A stretch of DNA of 64,000 bases. Source: Icerya purchasi (Eukaryota; Arthropoda; Insecta; Hemiptera; Monophlebidae). This document shows, piece by piece, positions 1-10,955 of this stretch; the first letter of the stretch is position 1; every line of letters starts with the position of its first letter. The notes under the pieces were generated by a model. The model saw only the letters and a program-made list of their open reading frames with translations. It had not been told where the DNA came from and made no database searches. The translations under genes were made by a program, and so were the position numbers. The stretch lies in the NCBI GenBank assembly GCA_039619475.1, contig CM077115.1, positions 225,987,064-226,051,063 of the forward strand, given 5' to 3'.

Positions 1-1600
1 ACATATTGCTTTCATATTTACTAATACGGTTTTTTCGTTTTTTCGTTTTTTTTTTTGTCTCTAGCTAATAAGGTTTTTTTTTTTTTTCAAATTCGCGCTA
101 TATTCATTTTTATTAGTGTGTTGTTGTTTTTTCTATTCTGCTGTTACTAAAGCCGGCATGATATTTCGCTGAACAGACGTTTCCAGCACATATTTCATAT
201 TTATTCTTAAGGTGTTCAGCTATTCTTGTTAATTAATTGTTTTCATTAGCTAATATTAAAAAAATACGTTACGTTTAACTTATTAAAAACAGTTTTATGT
301 TTTCCTCCCGCTTTATTTTTACAGCGAACATTTTCTATAAGTCAGGTTTCTACAAAAATATAAAATTGTATATTTTTTTCCGAAAGATTTTTGCAAATAA
401 AAATAAAAAAAAAAAAAAAAACAAAAAAAAAATAATTTTTCAGTATATTTATTATATACTTCAAAATTCGAAGAAAGTATATGTATTTTTTTTTTTTTTT
501 TCAATAAGTTTCGGGTCCTACAAGGCACTCATTGCCCGTCTGTGGGTGACTAACACACTATCATTGTTTATTTATAAATATAATTACAAAGTTTTTTAAT
601 ACCTACTTAACATTATACACAGTGCACGTATCATACGATTATACTTGACGAACATCCGTTTTAATTATATACATATGATCGATTCTCCACCATTTGCTCC
701 CATATGTACAATTAAAACCTAACTTTTACTGTCCCTTATTTATATGGTCTCAACCAGCCACTGTTTAATTATTAGTATCCAAAGTTCGATCTCTGTGTTC
801 ATTAAATTTTCTGGAATTCGTACCGGCAATTTAATTCATACTGCCTCATTCGTGTTGTCTATCTTGCTATTTATAAGCTTTTAGGTCGGGTATAGTACAC
901 TTCCCTATGATTCTTAGTTGTTCTACCTCTTTTCGTCGAAGGTAATGGAGAGTAATATTATTCTCAAGCAGTCGCGGTGATAATCAGTGATAATAATATA
1001 TCATCTTTGGGGACATTTCTTCTTTTTTTCTCTCCACCAGCTAATTCTTTATGTATGTAGTTTTGCAAACGGTCGAACGTTACAGATATAGTCACATTGC
1101 TCTATAAAGGGTTAAGGCACACTTTTTCATACACGTACACACGACATATATGTTAATTTTATTTCCATTCACATCCGAAGGATTTTTAAAAGTGTTACTA
1201 GTGATGTGTAACGCCTAAACACTTCTCATTGAATTTGAATTTATTTCATCATACTTTAAAACTTTTAATACAAATAATTCTAAAATGTATGTTTTTTATT
1301 AAAATTCTTTCGCGCATGGCCCGTTTGAGCAGCCGGCGCGCCGGTATAATGTAATAAATAATATTAAAATTCCTAATTATACTTTCTTGGACTTTTAAAA
1401 CAATTTCGTTTTTTTTATTAAAGTATACCGGAAAAAAAAGATGAAAAATAATTTTTCAGAGGAAAAAAATTAAAATTTGACACGTTTTATTTAATGTTTC
1501 GAATACATTATTAAATAATTGTTAGCTTCTACTTACATACCATTCATAAGAGAGGTATAAGAAAAAAAAAAAGAAAAAGAAAAAAAAAAAAGGATGTGAG
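1..1600. other. AT-rich spacer, no gene seen
   Basis: Low-complexity AT-rich sequence with several poly(T) and poly(A) runs, for example near 30-90, 400-430 and 1560-1595. The only open frames are short and driven by homopolymers, with lysine- or phenylalanine-rich translations. I see no recognisable coding, RNA or transposon sequence. Confidence 0.6.
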
Positions 1601-1612
1601 ATATAAAATAAA

Positions 1613-1867
1613 ATGAATAAATCAAGAGGTGGGGAAGTTATGCACATTGAAAACCATCGGTGCTCGGCTACTGGCAAGCCAATATATTGGCCAACAGATA
1701 TAAATAAAACTCCCGACGCGATCGATTTTTTCATAACCAAGGGAATATCAATGCTTAACTGTAAGGCTAATACATGTTTTTTATTTTCTAACCATAAAGC
1801 CTTAATCCTACAAATAAGTAAAGGCTTAATAACAAAAGAAAAACCTCTTTTTTTATATAATAAATGA
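1613..1867 (+). pseudogene. Endonuclease C-terminal fragment of Jockey-type LINE
   Basis: An open stretch of 84 codons. The segment GKPIYWPTDINKTPDAIDFF matches the C-terminal core of Jockey-clade APE-type endonucleases, where the usual pattern is TYWP-D-NK-PD-IDFF followed by a Ser-Asp-His triad. Here the position where the catalytic SSDH would fall reads FLFSNHKA, so the Asp is lost. It joins the reverse transcriptase remnant downstream. It is not a functional gene. Confidence 0.65.
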
Positions 1868-2039
1868 ACGGATCGGGACAAATGCTGAATTTAAACATTC
1901 TTTCAAAAAAATGAACGAAACATAGACATAGCAGTTCCTAACTGAAACCATCCATACCACGGCATGGAAATCTTCCCTTGCTACAATGTCTAATCTACCA
2001 AGGCACGCCTTAAATTTAGTAAGGGAAAAAAGAAAAATT

Positions 2040-2835
2040 CGCAAAAAGTGGCATATAACAAGAAATCACGCTTATAAAACATTACTAAATAACAAATCCA
2101 AACAGTTAAACGTACTAATTCGAAACGTTAAAAATTAAACCCTACAACGTTACCTGCAGGATCTGCCTCTAAATCGGGCTACTGATTACAGCCTGTGGAA
2201 AGCGGTTAAAAGTCGAAATAGGCCGGTACAATATTCTCCTCCCATAAGAAAATCGGACGATGGGCCGATGATGAGAAAGCCGAGTTATTTTCTAAATACT
2301 ATAGCGAAGTCTTTAAACTTAATCCAAAGGTTATAAACTCGGACGATATAACGGAGTTTTTACATAAATACAGCTTAGTGTCCCCATTACGCCAACATCC
2401 CCAAAGGAAATTCAACATATGATTCAAAAACTAATCAATAAAAAAAGTCCTGGTCACGATCTGATCAGCAAAGAAGTGTTGTTAGAACTGTCACGCGAAG
2501 CTATTTTGTTTATTACTAACATATTTAATGCAGTCCTCCGCCCGCAATAAGTCTCGCTGTCTTGGAAGCTCGCAGAAGTAATTCCTAAACCTGAAAAATC
2601 ACCGGAGGATGCAACTTCCTACAGACCAATATCTTTATTGCCTATTCTAAGTACTGGAAAAACTAATTTTAAACAGACTACATTCTCTTACTATGGAGGA
2701 GAATATTATACCTGACCACCAGTTCGGATTTCGAGAAAAACACTAGACTATTGAACAGGTACATCGAATCCGACGTATTATCCAAAAGATAGCTTTGAAG
2801 CTAAGGAAATATGTGTATTCCCGAATATAAAACAA

Positions 2836-2871
<36 letters not shown>

Positions 2872-3960
2872 CTGGCCTGGTTGTAAATACCATTTGGCCA
2901 CTAACTCTATTCATTAAATTAAATCAGTCTCTATCTCTTTTTGGCCGCCGCTGGGAATCGAACTCTTGACCACTATCTCAACGATCAAGAGTTCACGCCA
3001 CTAGGCTATCGCGACAAGCCTTTGATATGGTTTAGCGCCGTGGTCTGTTATATAAAATTAAGAAAAATCTTCCCCTCGTCCTTACTATCTCCTTCTAAAG
3101 TCTTTCCTTGATGATCGAACATATCAAATTAAATTCCAGAATGAACTATCTAACATCGATCCTGTATCCGCTGCTGGTGTACCTCAAGGTAGTGTATAGA
3201 GGGTCCGGTGCTCGGACGTAACTATTGCTACATTTGCAGACGATATTATTGCGGCAGATAAAGATGCTGGAATAGCGACAAATAAATTACAGCTGGCGCT
3301 AGCAAAATCTAAAAGGTGGTTAGATCGATGGCGGATTTAATGAGAAAAAAGTGTACGCAGGTTACATTCAAAGTACGAAATGTAGCCTGCCCGCCAACTA
3401 AAATTAATGGCGAAACAATACTGATTAGGAATGAAGATACCTTGGGTTGCACTTGGACAGTGAATTAAGGTGGACAAGCACGTCTCACAAAAAAGAAAGC
3501 ATTTGGATATAAAGCTGAGGAAAGTCTACTGGCTTCTTGGTAACCATTCCAGCTTGTCGATCCGAAATAAATTATTCATATATGAAATAATATTAAAACC
3601 AGTATGGGGATACTGACTTTATAGGGGGTTGTGCTAAAAATGCACACATCAATAAGATACAAATTATAGACTTATTGTGTCACCTCCTTCGTACGTTTCC
3701 ACGGACATACTCTATAGGGACCTTAACATTACTTAAAAGAAGAAATAAAACTTGCCGCCCAGCGGTTTGCATGGAAACCCATTCCGTTGGCTATCGACCT
3801 GTTTGACAACAGCCAAGAAATTCGACGGTTGAAGCGTTCTAGAATCTTTGACTAAAACTTAAATAGGTGTTTCTGAGGAACCCAGATAGCGGTGGCTCCT
3901 TATGCGTCAATTTGCATTCCAATACAATTGCTTGATGGTTTACGGAGACCAGTTGTAATT
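2040..3960 (+). pseudogene. Reverse transcriptase remnant of element 1
   Basis: Split over several frames. IRKKWHITRNHAYKTLLNNK lies near 2033, the SYRPISLLPIL palm motif near 2615, and IKQAFDMV (catalytic motif A equivalent) at about 2826-3030 once the SINE is skipped. Further on come an AGVPQGS-like remnant near 3175, the FADDI-like motif near 3235 and the RYLGLHLDSEL thumb motif near 3440. In-frame stops occur throughout. The function would have been target-primed reverse transcription of the element RNA. Confidence 0.7.
2842..3013 (-). mobile_element. tRNA-derived SINE inserted in element 1
   Basis: Reading the minus strand, a tRNA-like head carries an A box (TAGCCTAGTGG, + strand 2998-3008) and a B box (AGTTCGATTCC, + strand 2954-2964) at normal tRNA spacing of about 33 bases. 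A tRNA-unrelated body and a poly(A) tail follow (T run 2842-2867 on +). The 10-bp direct repeat ACAAGCCTTT flanks it at 2832-2841 and 3014-3023. Removing the SINE and one repeat rejoins the reverse transcriptase motif IKQAFDMV in frame, so the boundaries are well supported. RNA polymerase III transcription is inferred from the two boxes. Confidence 0.85.
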
Positions 3961-4149
3961 AATATAAGGATTAAAAATAAATAAATAAATATCGCGATCC
4001 ATAAACGAAATTTAAATGCATGCAAAATACACTATTTTGTTTGCAACAAATTATTGCACGTAAGATATTGAATTCGGACGACAGAGAAACAGTTTTATAT
4101 TTTATCGACTATGGCTGAATTCAAATATTAGGTAATTGAGTTTATAATT

Positions 4150-4665
4150 TAATTAAAAGTTGCACTGGGGGCACCCGAATTGGGCACCGACCCGAAATAG
4201 CCCGCTGAGAACTTGAATTGCGTATCGCTTTAAAAAAAAAAAAAATTTAATTTTATAAAATCGACGAAGAAATAAAATGAGTTGAAGTCGCTCTTTCGGT
4301 GACTTCCAAAATGTCTTATCATATCTCGATGGGGAACGTTTGCTATTTCGAATAACATTTCGGCTGCTTAGAAAAAACCTCCTTAAGGGTTTGCGAAAAA
4401 TAGACTATTTTTGTTAATACGATGAGTAATAATGTTGAAAGCCATTGAACATTCAAATGTTATACGATAAAGTAGCCATCCGTTTTGGAGTCCAACAAAT
4501 ATTATGGTCCCCCGGTGCCGTTTTCATTCCTTTTTTTCCATATTTCATACCGGTAAACTTTCGGTGCGCAATTCGAGTGTTTAGATTACTAAACCTTTTT
4601 TAACCGTCAGCCAGGTAAACAATGGTGCTCAATTCAAGTGTCGCCGCTGCATTAAATTAAAAAGC
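4150..4665. repeat. Dispersed repeat, copy 1
   Basis: The block at about 4435-4665 is closely similar to 59485-59703 in the same orientation: both contain TTTTGGAGTCCAACAAATAT, GGTCCC, and two spaced copies of a GGTGCGCAATTCGAGTGT-like motif. A related motif appears inverted at 4160-4230 (GAATTGGGCACC), so the repeat may be the end of an element with inverted termini. No coding capacity is visible. The family is not recognised. Confidence 0.6.
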
Positions 4666-6566
4666 AGATAAAAGCGGATGCAGCATTTTTGGCCATCAAG
4701 ATTGTTCTTGATTATTATGATGAACGACCCAGTCAGATCGCATTTAAAATTTTGGGCGATAATAAAGAATTAATGGTAAATTTGGCAAATAAATGTATGT
4801 TTACGCGTGATTTTTTAATGTTTCGTGTAAGGAGCTTCTTTATTCGGCACAGAGATAAATAGTGTTTTGTTGGATAGTTTATAATACAGTTTATCGTCAT
4901 CCATCAGCTTGACACCTTTATTTTCCCTCTTAAAGTAATGATATTTCATAGTTATATGGAATAATTACAAGTTTGACCGGGCACGCGATAAACGAAAAAA
5001 AAAAAATCTTCAAAGGCACTAGAAACGGACGACGAAAATTTTGTCGCGCCGAAATGCCGGTATGTGTGATTTTAAAGGGGTGGAACTCTAAATATGTGCT
5101 CAGTTTTACACTACTACAGTTCGTTCGGAGGTTGAAATCGTTCATTTTCTCCGTTCGAAGTGATGACGACTAGAGAAGGGGGGCGTGGGAACATGACAGG
5201 TCAAGTGAAACTTCACGAGTACTGTCACATGTCGATGTGAACGGAACTAGAAATTAGGCGAAGCATCGATAACAGAATCGTCTGAGAATAACAATTTGGA
5301 TTAGGTCGAATTGCGATGATACCTCATCTTTCAACTCCTACTCTCAGCCGTTGTTAAAATATCGTGGCGGCATTACTACTGTGCGTATTATAGATGAACG
5401 ATGTTCTTGTTAGCCCGATATTTATATATCATCGCGAGGCGATGTTCGCATTCTTGCGCGCCACATTTCTCAATCTGTGCACATTTCATCAGCGGGACAA
5501 TGATAGGTGCGCCGGGGTGTAGGTAGAAAAAAGCTTATATCTGCTTGTGGGTGTATTTATTATATTTCGGATTAGCGGAAAGATAGGCGAGCGTGTGGGT
5601 AACTACAAATGGTCAATCAATTTTTATCCGTTGTTCGCGCTACAATACTAAATCGTGGCGCGTTATCAAAGTGACCATTTCAAATTCCGCCGTGAAGAAG
5701 ATGTCGAGAAGAATCTTACGTAAAACCGTCAGCCAACAACACGCTAAACTGACAAATTACGAGTAGGTCGCGATTTTTCCGTTGTTTTTCGTTCTTTTTC
5801 GCTAATTACGCTATTCGTCAGAATAAATCGGCCTCTTGTAAATCGTAACGTTCCTGGCGTAATAATATGAGTAATTTTCGAAAAAGGCCATTCCTCGACT
5901 GTGATTTAATACGCGCGCGCGCGATAATCATCGTCGTCAGCGAGCAGAGGATTGCTAAGCGTGCAACGGGCGCGGGTAATTTAAACATTTTTACGAGGAA
6001 ATAAATAACCGGACGAGAAATTTCCTTCGAAAATTAATGTTTGCTCGGCAAAAATGTTACAGCTACATCATTTTGCCGCATGATGTACGCTAATTAGAAC
6101 GGACTTAATTAAATTTGGCTCCGGTACACACATAGTTACCGGCTAGCGCGACATATCGCTGTAATTTTCAGCGTGTTTCTCGAAATCTGTTAAATGCGAT
6201 CTTATAACGTGTTGTAGCTCGTGTCACGGCCAATTTGTATAACGATATTAGACTTTCGTTGACCTTTTTTGCATCAAAAATCGCCACATAAATTATTTTC
6301 CGCTCTGCCTAATTCGTGCTCTAATAACACGAGCCATATTTACATCGGCGCTTTTTTCACTTTGTTTTTTTTTTAAAACATTATACCGTTTAACTTGAGA
6401 AGGCCCCTTTTCTAAATTCGGAATTATAAAACAATTATAGGCGCCAACGTTTAAAAAATTCACCGAAATTTATGTCTTAAATTTTTCGTAGTCCGTTCGC
6501 TGTTTCGTTTCGTTCGTATTTTTTCTCGCCGTTCTTTTCGATAGTTGCGCAGAAGTCTAACACGCT
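4666..6566. other. Non-coding stretch, moderately complex, host-like
   Basis: Mixed AT-rich sequence with more complex patches, including a short CG alternation near 5912-5922 and CpG-rich segments near 5880-6000. Small open frames at about 4973-5173 lack any recognisable domain. It could be intronic or intergenic host sequence. I see no gene that I can support. Confidence 0.4.
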
Positions 6567-6578
6567 TATCGCGAATTT

Positions 6579-7494
6579 TTTTTTTTTTTTTTTTTTTTTT
6601 TTATTTTTGCGTACAATCTGTCCCTGAACGGGTCAATAAGTAGCACTAATGTTTTACGGTATTATCATTAGATGCTGCCCATTAGCAGCCATTCTCTGTA
6701 TATATTAATTAATAACGATGTTGTAGATCCATTTGACCATATCTTTTTAAACGTTTGAATTCTGTGGGATTTCGCTTGAGGTTGGCAGCCAGTCGATTGA
6801 CATGTTTCTGGAGTCGCTGCATATATCTACCACTGTGTGTTCTGACCGTTTCTTTTACATCAGGCATGTGGAGATCCTTATGTAAATCAGTATTACAGAT
6901 ATACCACGGTGCTCCAACGATGTTGCGCAATACCTTAGACTGAAAACGCTGGATAGTTTTCAGTCTGGAGTTGCTGGCGGTTCCCCAGATTTCTATTCCA
7001 TATGTCCATATAGGCTTCAAAATAACTTTATATATTAACAGTTTGTTTTTAACTGATAAGAATGAATTTGTATGCATTAGCCAGTTCATACTCCGTAGTT
7101 TGAGCTCAAGTTGTTTCCTTTTGGCTAAAATATGGTTTTTCCAAGTTAGCCTTTGATCCAGGTGCAGTCCTAAATATTTTACGGAACAGGACTCAGGAAT
7201 TATTTCGTCGTTAAAGCGGATTGGTGTATTTCCCTTAATTCTGTTTAGCGTAAACAAGACATGCGTAGATTTAGATTCATTTACTCTGATTTTCCATGCT
7301 TTACACCAATTCTCTATATGCGTAATGTGAGTTTGAATATGCTCCACAGCAACATTAGGGTCATGATGGCTTGATAATATCGTCGTATCATCCGCGAACA
7401 TAGAAGTTATAGTGTTAGCATTGTCTGGGAAATCGGAAGTGTAAATCTGGTATAGTACCGGACCGAGTACACTGCCCTGAGGCACACCGGAGTG
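6579..7494 (-). mobile_element. 5'-truncated Jockey-type LINE (element 2) with 12-bp TSD
   Basis: On the minus strand the copy starts inside the reverse transcriptase palm and ends in a poly(A) tail (T run 6579-6602 on +). The perfect 12-bp repeat TATCGCGAATTT lies at 6567-6578 and 7495-7506, a target site duplication. One frame remains open over the whole retained coding part, so this is among the younger insertions in the window. 5' truncation of this kind is normal for target-primed insertion. Confidence 0.92.
6709..7494 (-). pseudogene. Reverse transcriptase C-terminal half, Jockey type
   Basis: About 260 codons stay open from the truncation point to the stop at 6709. The frame opens with HSGVPQGSVLGPVL, so there is no true start codon; GTG at 7483-7485 is only a valine codon within the motif. 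It contains FADDTTILSS (motif C, with the catalytic Asp pair), then SVKYLGLHLDQRLTWKNHI (thumb). The C-terminal IYKVILKPIWTYGIEIWGTA and LRNIVGAPWYICNTDLH blocks are typical of Jockey elements. The endonuclease and the first half of the reverse transcriptase are missing. The C-terminus ends HRY, about 105 bases before the poly(A) tail. Confidence 0.85.
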
Positions 7495-7506
7495 TATCGC
7501 GAATTT

Positions 7507-8164
7507 GAATTTAAATTAATATGTTACTCTCCAAATGGCTCCCGGAACAGTAATGGATTTTCATCAATATTTGATCGCTGAATAGGTACAGAGTATTATT
7601 AGTGCAGATACACACAAAATCAAATCAAAATCAAAATACCTTTATTGAGAAAATTATACATAATCATTACAAAGAAAAATAATTATTTATAGATAAAATT
7701 TCCTCGGCCTGTGAAAAGCAAAGGTATTATTAACCGTTCCAAATGTGAATCTACTAATTGCTACTTTTTCAAAATGACTGTTATTTAAAAATTGGTTTAT
7801 TTCATCTACCTACCTTTTTGGTGACCTCGTTTCCGCCTGTAATGTGAAAGGTACCAGAAAGTAGTCTCTTACATGTGTCATCTGTTAATCTTATTGTTTA
7901 AAATTCCTGGTTACGAATCTTGACGATCGTTTAAACCCCTTTTTGTTAAATTTTTCTATCTTGTTTTTTTAATTTTTCTTCTTCTTCTTCGTTTGTGTGT
8001 GCTAGGATGGATTTAAAATAGCGGCCATTACATTTCTCCGGGACCGTCATAGACGTGGTTTCTTACATAATACCGTAGAGGAGAAGGTTTTGTCTTCTTT
8101 GCAATAACGTTCGCTATAGAGTGCACGAAAGAGTAACAATTTTATTATTTGTTATTAGCGTTGT
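7507..8164. other. Non-coding stretch with a LINE-like 3' tail
   Basis: At about 7617-7660 the minus strand reads CTCAATAAAGGTATTTTG followed by short TTTGA-type repeats. This is how several LINE families end. Upstream on that strand (7660-7960) is a decayed stretch with fragments such as CKRLLSGTFHITG that I cannot assign. The rest is AT-rich, with a CTT run near 7977-7990. It may be the 3' end of another dead LINE. Confidence 0.3.
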
Positions 8165-8628
8165 TCAGGTGTTGTCGGATTTTGTTGTTATTGGGTGAGA
8201 TGCAATTTGGATTACGGCTTGTTTAAAATTTCCACGACAGTTTAGTGAGGGATAAAATTTGTTCAAGTTGTTTCGATGATGTTTTGCAAATTGAATATGT
8301 GAATTAAAATATTTTTTTTTTTTTTTTTTTTTAATTAACCGCGATGCAAAAAAGCCAGGTCGCAGCATAAATTAAAAAATATTAAATTTAATTATTTCGC
8401 ATACGCATTGATTAAAAAAAACTTAACATTATACTAGATATTTAATTCTATGTAATTATTAATAGCGAAAAATTGATTATTTACAACCGAACCGCCGAAA
8501 TTACTAATTTTGCGAATACCTGCAACGGTGGTCTATTTATTTATATTTTATTTCGTTATAAGCAGAGATAAAATCGGTAATTTAGTAATTATTATCTATC
8601 TCGACCGGCAATCAGCTTAACGTGTAAC

Positions 8629-8814
8629 ATGACATTGCAGCAGATTAATTATACTAATCTTGAACGTTTTCGGTTAAATGAATACGTGTCTTTTGACAAG
8701 CTTCAGGCCTTGTCCGAGAATATAGACGATATTAATAAGGAAATTGAAAATATTCGATCGTTCGTTTCCACATTACGATATGTGCACACAGCTAAAAATT
8801 TGTTAGCAAAATGA
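8629..8814 (+). CDS. Unassigned small ORF, doubtful
   Basis: A 61-codon open frame from an ATG, with a helical, charged translation (DDINKEIENIRSF). It resembles no family I recognise. It sits in repeat-rich non-coding DNA and has no visible neighbour that would support it. A chance frame or an exon remnant are equally likely. Confidence 0.12.
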   Translation: MTLQQINYTNLERFRLNEYVSFDKLQALSENIDDINKEIENIRSFVSTLRYVHTAKNLLAK

Positions 8815-8979
8815 GTTAATTTGCTTTTCTCGGAAAACGTCGCACTTTCAAATGGCTGTTTCAAGAATACGTGTCTTACAAGAATGTCTCTCTCTACAGC
8901 TGGCAGAATTGTTCCGAATGTTCTCATCTGGGCTCCGCTATCTGCGTATTGAGCAACTTGATTTAACGTGTATATTTAC

Positions 8980-9061
8980 AGAATCGAATAATTAAAAATT
9001 TCTAAAAATCAAATTAATAATTATTAATTCGAGTTTTAAAAATTTTTAATTATTCGATTCT
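8980..9061. repeat. 82-bp near-perfect palindrome
   Basis: The left half starts AGAATCGAATAATTAAAAAT and the right half ends with its reverse complement. The inner parts also pair, around a centre of AATTAATAATTATTAATT. Only a few mismatches are seen across 82 bases. It could extrude a cruciform or be a minimal foldback element. No target duplication was found. Confidence 0.8.
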
Positions 9062-9286
9062 AAAGACGGTAAAATGAAATACCCGATTTGTACTTACATA
9101 TACACAAATTACAAGATTCAAAAGAAAGCTATAGAAGTACGCTTCACCGATTAACACGAGTTTTGACAGTCTCTCGCTTTCAGAAAGTATCGCAGCAAAA
9201 ATAAACGGGCAACTGCGTGTAGCTTTGTTCTAGTTTTGCGCTACGATAATAACGGACGGCATCGAGTTTAGCTTATCTGCGAAAAA

Positions 9287-9520
9287 ATGGAAAGTTGTGA
9301 TTTTTCTACTAACGACGCACAATCGAGTGCAACTACGGAAACAATATTGCAGAAATGGTATATTATCGTTCCGAGAACGATCAAATTTCAAACCGATATG
9401 TTTTTCACGATTTATAACATTTTCCGCAATATTAAATGTAAACGGGTAGGTTTCCGCCAACAGCAAATTTATAAAAAAGTGAAAGAAATAAATCGAAATA
9501 TAATTAAAAAATTATATTAA
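9287..9520 (+). CDS. Unassigned small ORF, doubtful
   Basis: A 77-codon open frame with an ATG and a less biased N-terminal half (MESCDFSTNDAQSSATTETI), ending in a lysine/isoleucine-rich tail that reflects local AT-richness. It abuts the foldback repeat starting at about 9572. No known domain is recognised. It could be the remnant of an element-borne ORF or chance. Confidence 0.15.
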   Translation: MESCDFSTNDAQSSATTETILQKWYIIVPRTIKFQTDMFFTIYNIFRNIKCKRVGFRQQQIYKKVKEINRNIIKKLY

Positions 9521-9571
9521 TTATATTTCAAATAACATGCATGTGCCCCCCGGGTAGCAAACTGATAAGTA

Positions 9572-10075
9572 AAAATATGTTTATATTTCACAAAATAATT
9601 GATTCACAATATTAAGCTGAACATAAATATTAAAACTATCATAAAAAATTATACCAAAAAACAAACAAAAATCATATTAAAAAATATTAAAATTATCATA
9701 AAAAATTATACTAAAAGATATACAAAAATCATATTAAAAAACATACAAAAACCATATTAAAAAACATACAAAAACCATATTAAAAAACATACAAAAACCA
9801 TATTAAAAAACATACAAAAACCATATTAAAAAACATACAAAAACCATATTAAAAAACATACAAAAACCATATTAAAAAATATTAAAAAACATCGACTAGT
9901 TTCGACAAACGTTTTGAAAATGACACGGAGTAGTTTGTCGAAACTAGTCGATGCTTTTTTAATATTTTGTAATATGATTTTTGTACGTTTTTTGGTATAA
10001 TTTTTTATGATAATTTTATTAATTATGTTCGGCATAATATTTCGAATTGATTATTTCGTGAAATATATATATTTA
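9572..10075. repeat. Foldback element with a tandem array in one arm
   Basis: The outer left arm (TATTTCACAAAATAATTG, from about 9582) pairs with the right arm ending near 10070. The inner arms (CATCGACTAGTTTCGACAAAC-like) pair between about 9891-9911 and 9933-9953 around a loop of about 20 bases. The arms also share the ATTATACCAAAAAAC and AAAAATCATATTA segments. This is the layout of a foldback/MITE. The left arm is longer because it holds a 23-bp tandem repeat. Confidence 0.75.
9741..9878. repeat. Six exact copies of a 23-bp tandem repeat
   Basis: The unit begins ACATACAAAAACCATATT and continues with five A. It is repeated without a mismatch at 9741, 9764, 9787, 9810, 9833 and 9856. Diverged forms of the same unit extend upstream to about 9640. 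Perfect identity implies recent expansion by slippage or unequal exchange inside the left arm of the foldback element. Confidence 0.95.
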
Positions 10076-10114
10076 TAGTGCCGGCAGTATTGCATTCACT
10101 TTACATCGAAATAG

Positions 10115-10655
10115 GTGTTTATCTTCAGAAACGTTTTCAAGCAAATCTTCAGGTAGAAAAATAGAAATTACAACACGAGAACAATAAACATTGCGAACAA
10201 CAAATTATAAAAATTGAAAACCTGAACATCGAAATGCGTCGTCACGAAGGGAAAGCAAAATCATACTGAAAATTTATCGATATGTGATTATTTATAACAG
10301 AAGAATATGAACAAAGTTTCCTTCTCCATCTTTCTTACAATTTCGTTACAGTAGATTTTTATTAGTGTTTCTGTTCATGTTTTCATAGTGCCTTTTCATG
10401 TATTTCTTTGCTTTTGGTTTCCCCCTGTAGCATGACGTGATTTTCAAATTTTTTCAAATTTTGTCCATATTGTTGTTCACTAATTTTAGATATGATCTTT
10501 CTTGTTCGCCACCGCACAATTCGATTCTATGTTCGCGTTTTCAACTTTTATGTTCGCAATATTTATTTTTTTTATTTTTTATTTATTCGCTATATGTTCG
10601 TGTTGTACTTTCTATTTTTCCCAGCTCTGAAGATCGAAAACGTTTTCGAAAACTA
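10115..10655. repeat. Inverted-repeat (MITE-like) element
   Basis: The left arm (10115-10280) and the reverse complement of the right arm (10480-10655) share ordered blocks: AACGTTTTC, TCTTCAG, AAAAATAGAAA, ACAACACGA, ATTGCGAAC and TTGAAAAC. Roughly three quarters of positions match by eye. The roughly 200-base centre is unique. The layout suits a decayed MITE or two opposed copies of one repeat. No clear target duplication. Confidence 0.55.
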
Positions 10656-10659
10656 AAAT

Positions 10660-10953
10660 ATGTTTCTATTTTTTAGTTTCCGCTATTTAGGTATATATGT
10701 TATTTCAAAAAACTACTATGATTTTAGTAAGGTGGTACGAAATCGCACTGTCACTTTCAAAAATTATATTTACTCACAGCAACGGTTGATTATAAGAACG
10801 ATTAAAAATTTGATCTGGAACTTTGATGTCTATTTATGCGAAAATAGCGCGGATGCAAAAAGTAAGTTTCAGATTATTTTTGTCTTATTCGTAACGGGTA
10901 AACTTAAATTTTCAAGCAAATTAACAAATGTTCTTCGACTAGCAGTTTCATAA
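10660..10953 (+). CDS. Unassigned ORF of 97 codons, doubtful
   Basis: An open frame with a mixed composition (YLGIYVISKNYYDFSKVVRN, later LIWNFDVYLCENSADAKSKF), less homopolymeric than most frames here. I recognise no domain. It begins at the edge of the inverted repeat. A decayed element ORF or a chance frame are both possible. Confidence 0.13.
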   Translation: MFLFFSFRYLGIYVISKNYYDFSKVVRNRTVTFKNYIYSQQRLIIRTIKNLIWNFDVYLCENSADAKSKFQIIFVLFVTGKLKFSSKLTNVLRLAVS

Positions 10954-10955
10954 TT

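Larger units (their letters stand above)
1612..3990 (+). mobile_element. Decayed Jockey-type LINE (element 1), split by a SINE
   Basis: This is a non-LTR retrotransposon remnant read on the + strand. The 5' part encodes the end of an apurinic-like endonuclease. Around 2040-2850 come the linker and fingers of the reverse transcriptase, with fragments such as DYSLWKAVKSRNRP and SYRPISLLPIL. The thumb region follows to about 3850. The copy ends in a simple-repeat tail of AAATA type at about 3972-3990. Many stops and frameshifts show it is long dead. The 5' end is truncated inside the endonuclease. A tRNA-derived SINE interrupts it at 2842-3013. The Jockey assignment is by recalled motif similarity. 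Confidence 0.75.

Noticed and set aside
297..599. A 100-codon frame rich in F, K and N
   Set aside because: Driven by poly(A) and poly(T) runs; no domain, and the opposite strand is equally open.
8311..8370. Very short poly(A)-tailed insertion near the T run at 8311-8332
   Set aside because: Flanking AATTAAAA-type similarity is too simple to count as a target duplication.
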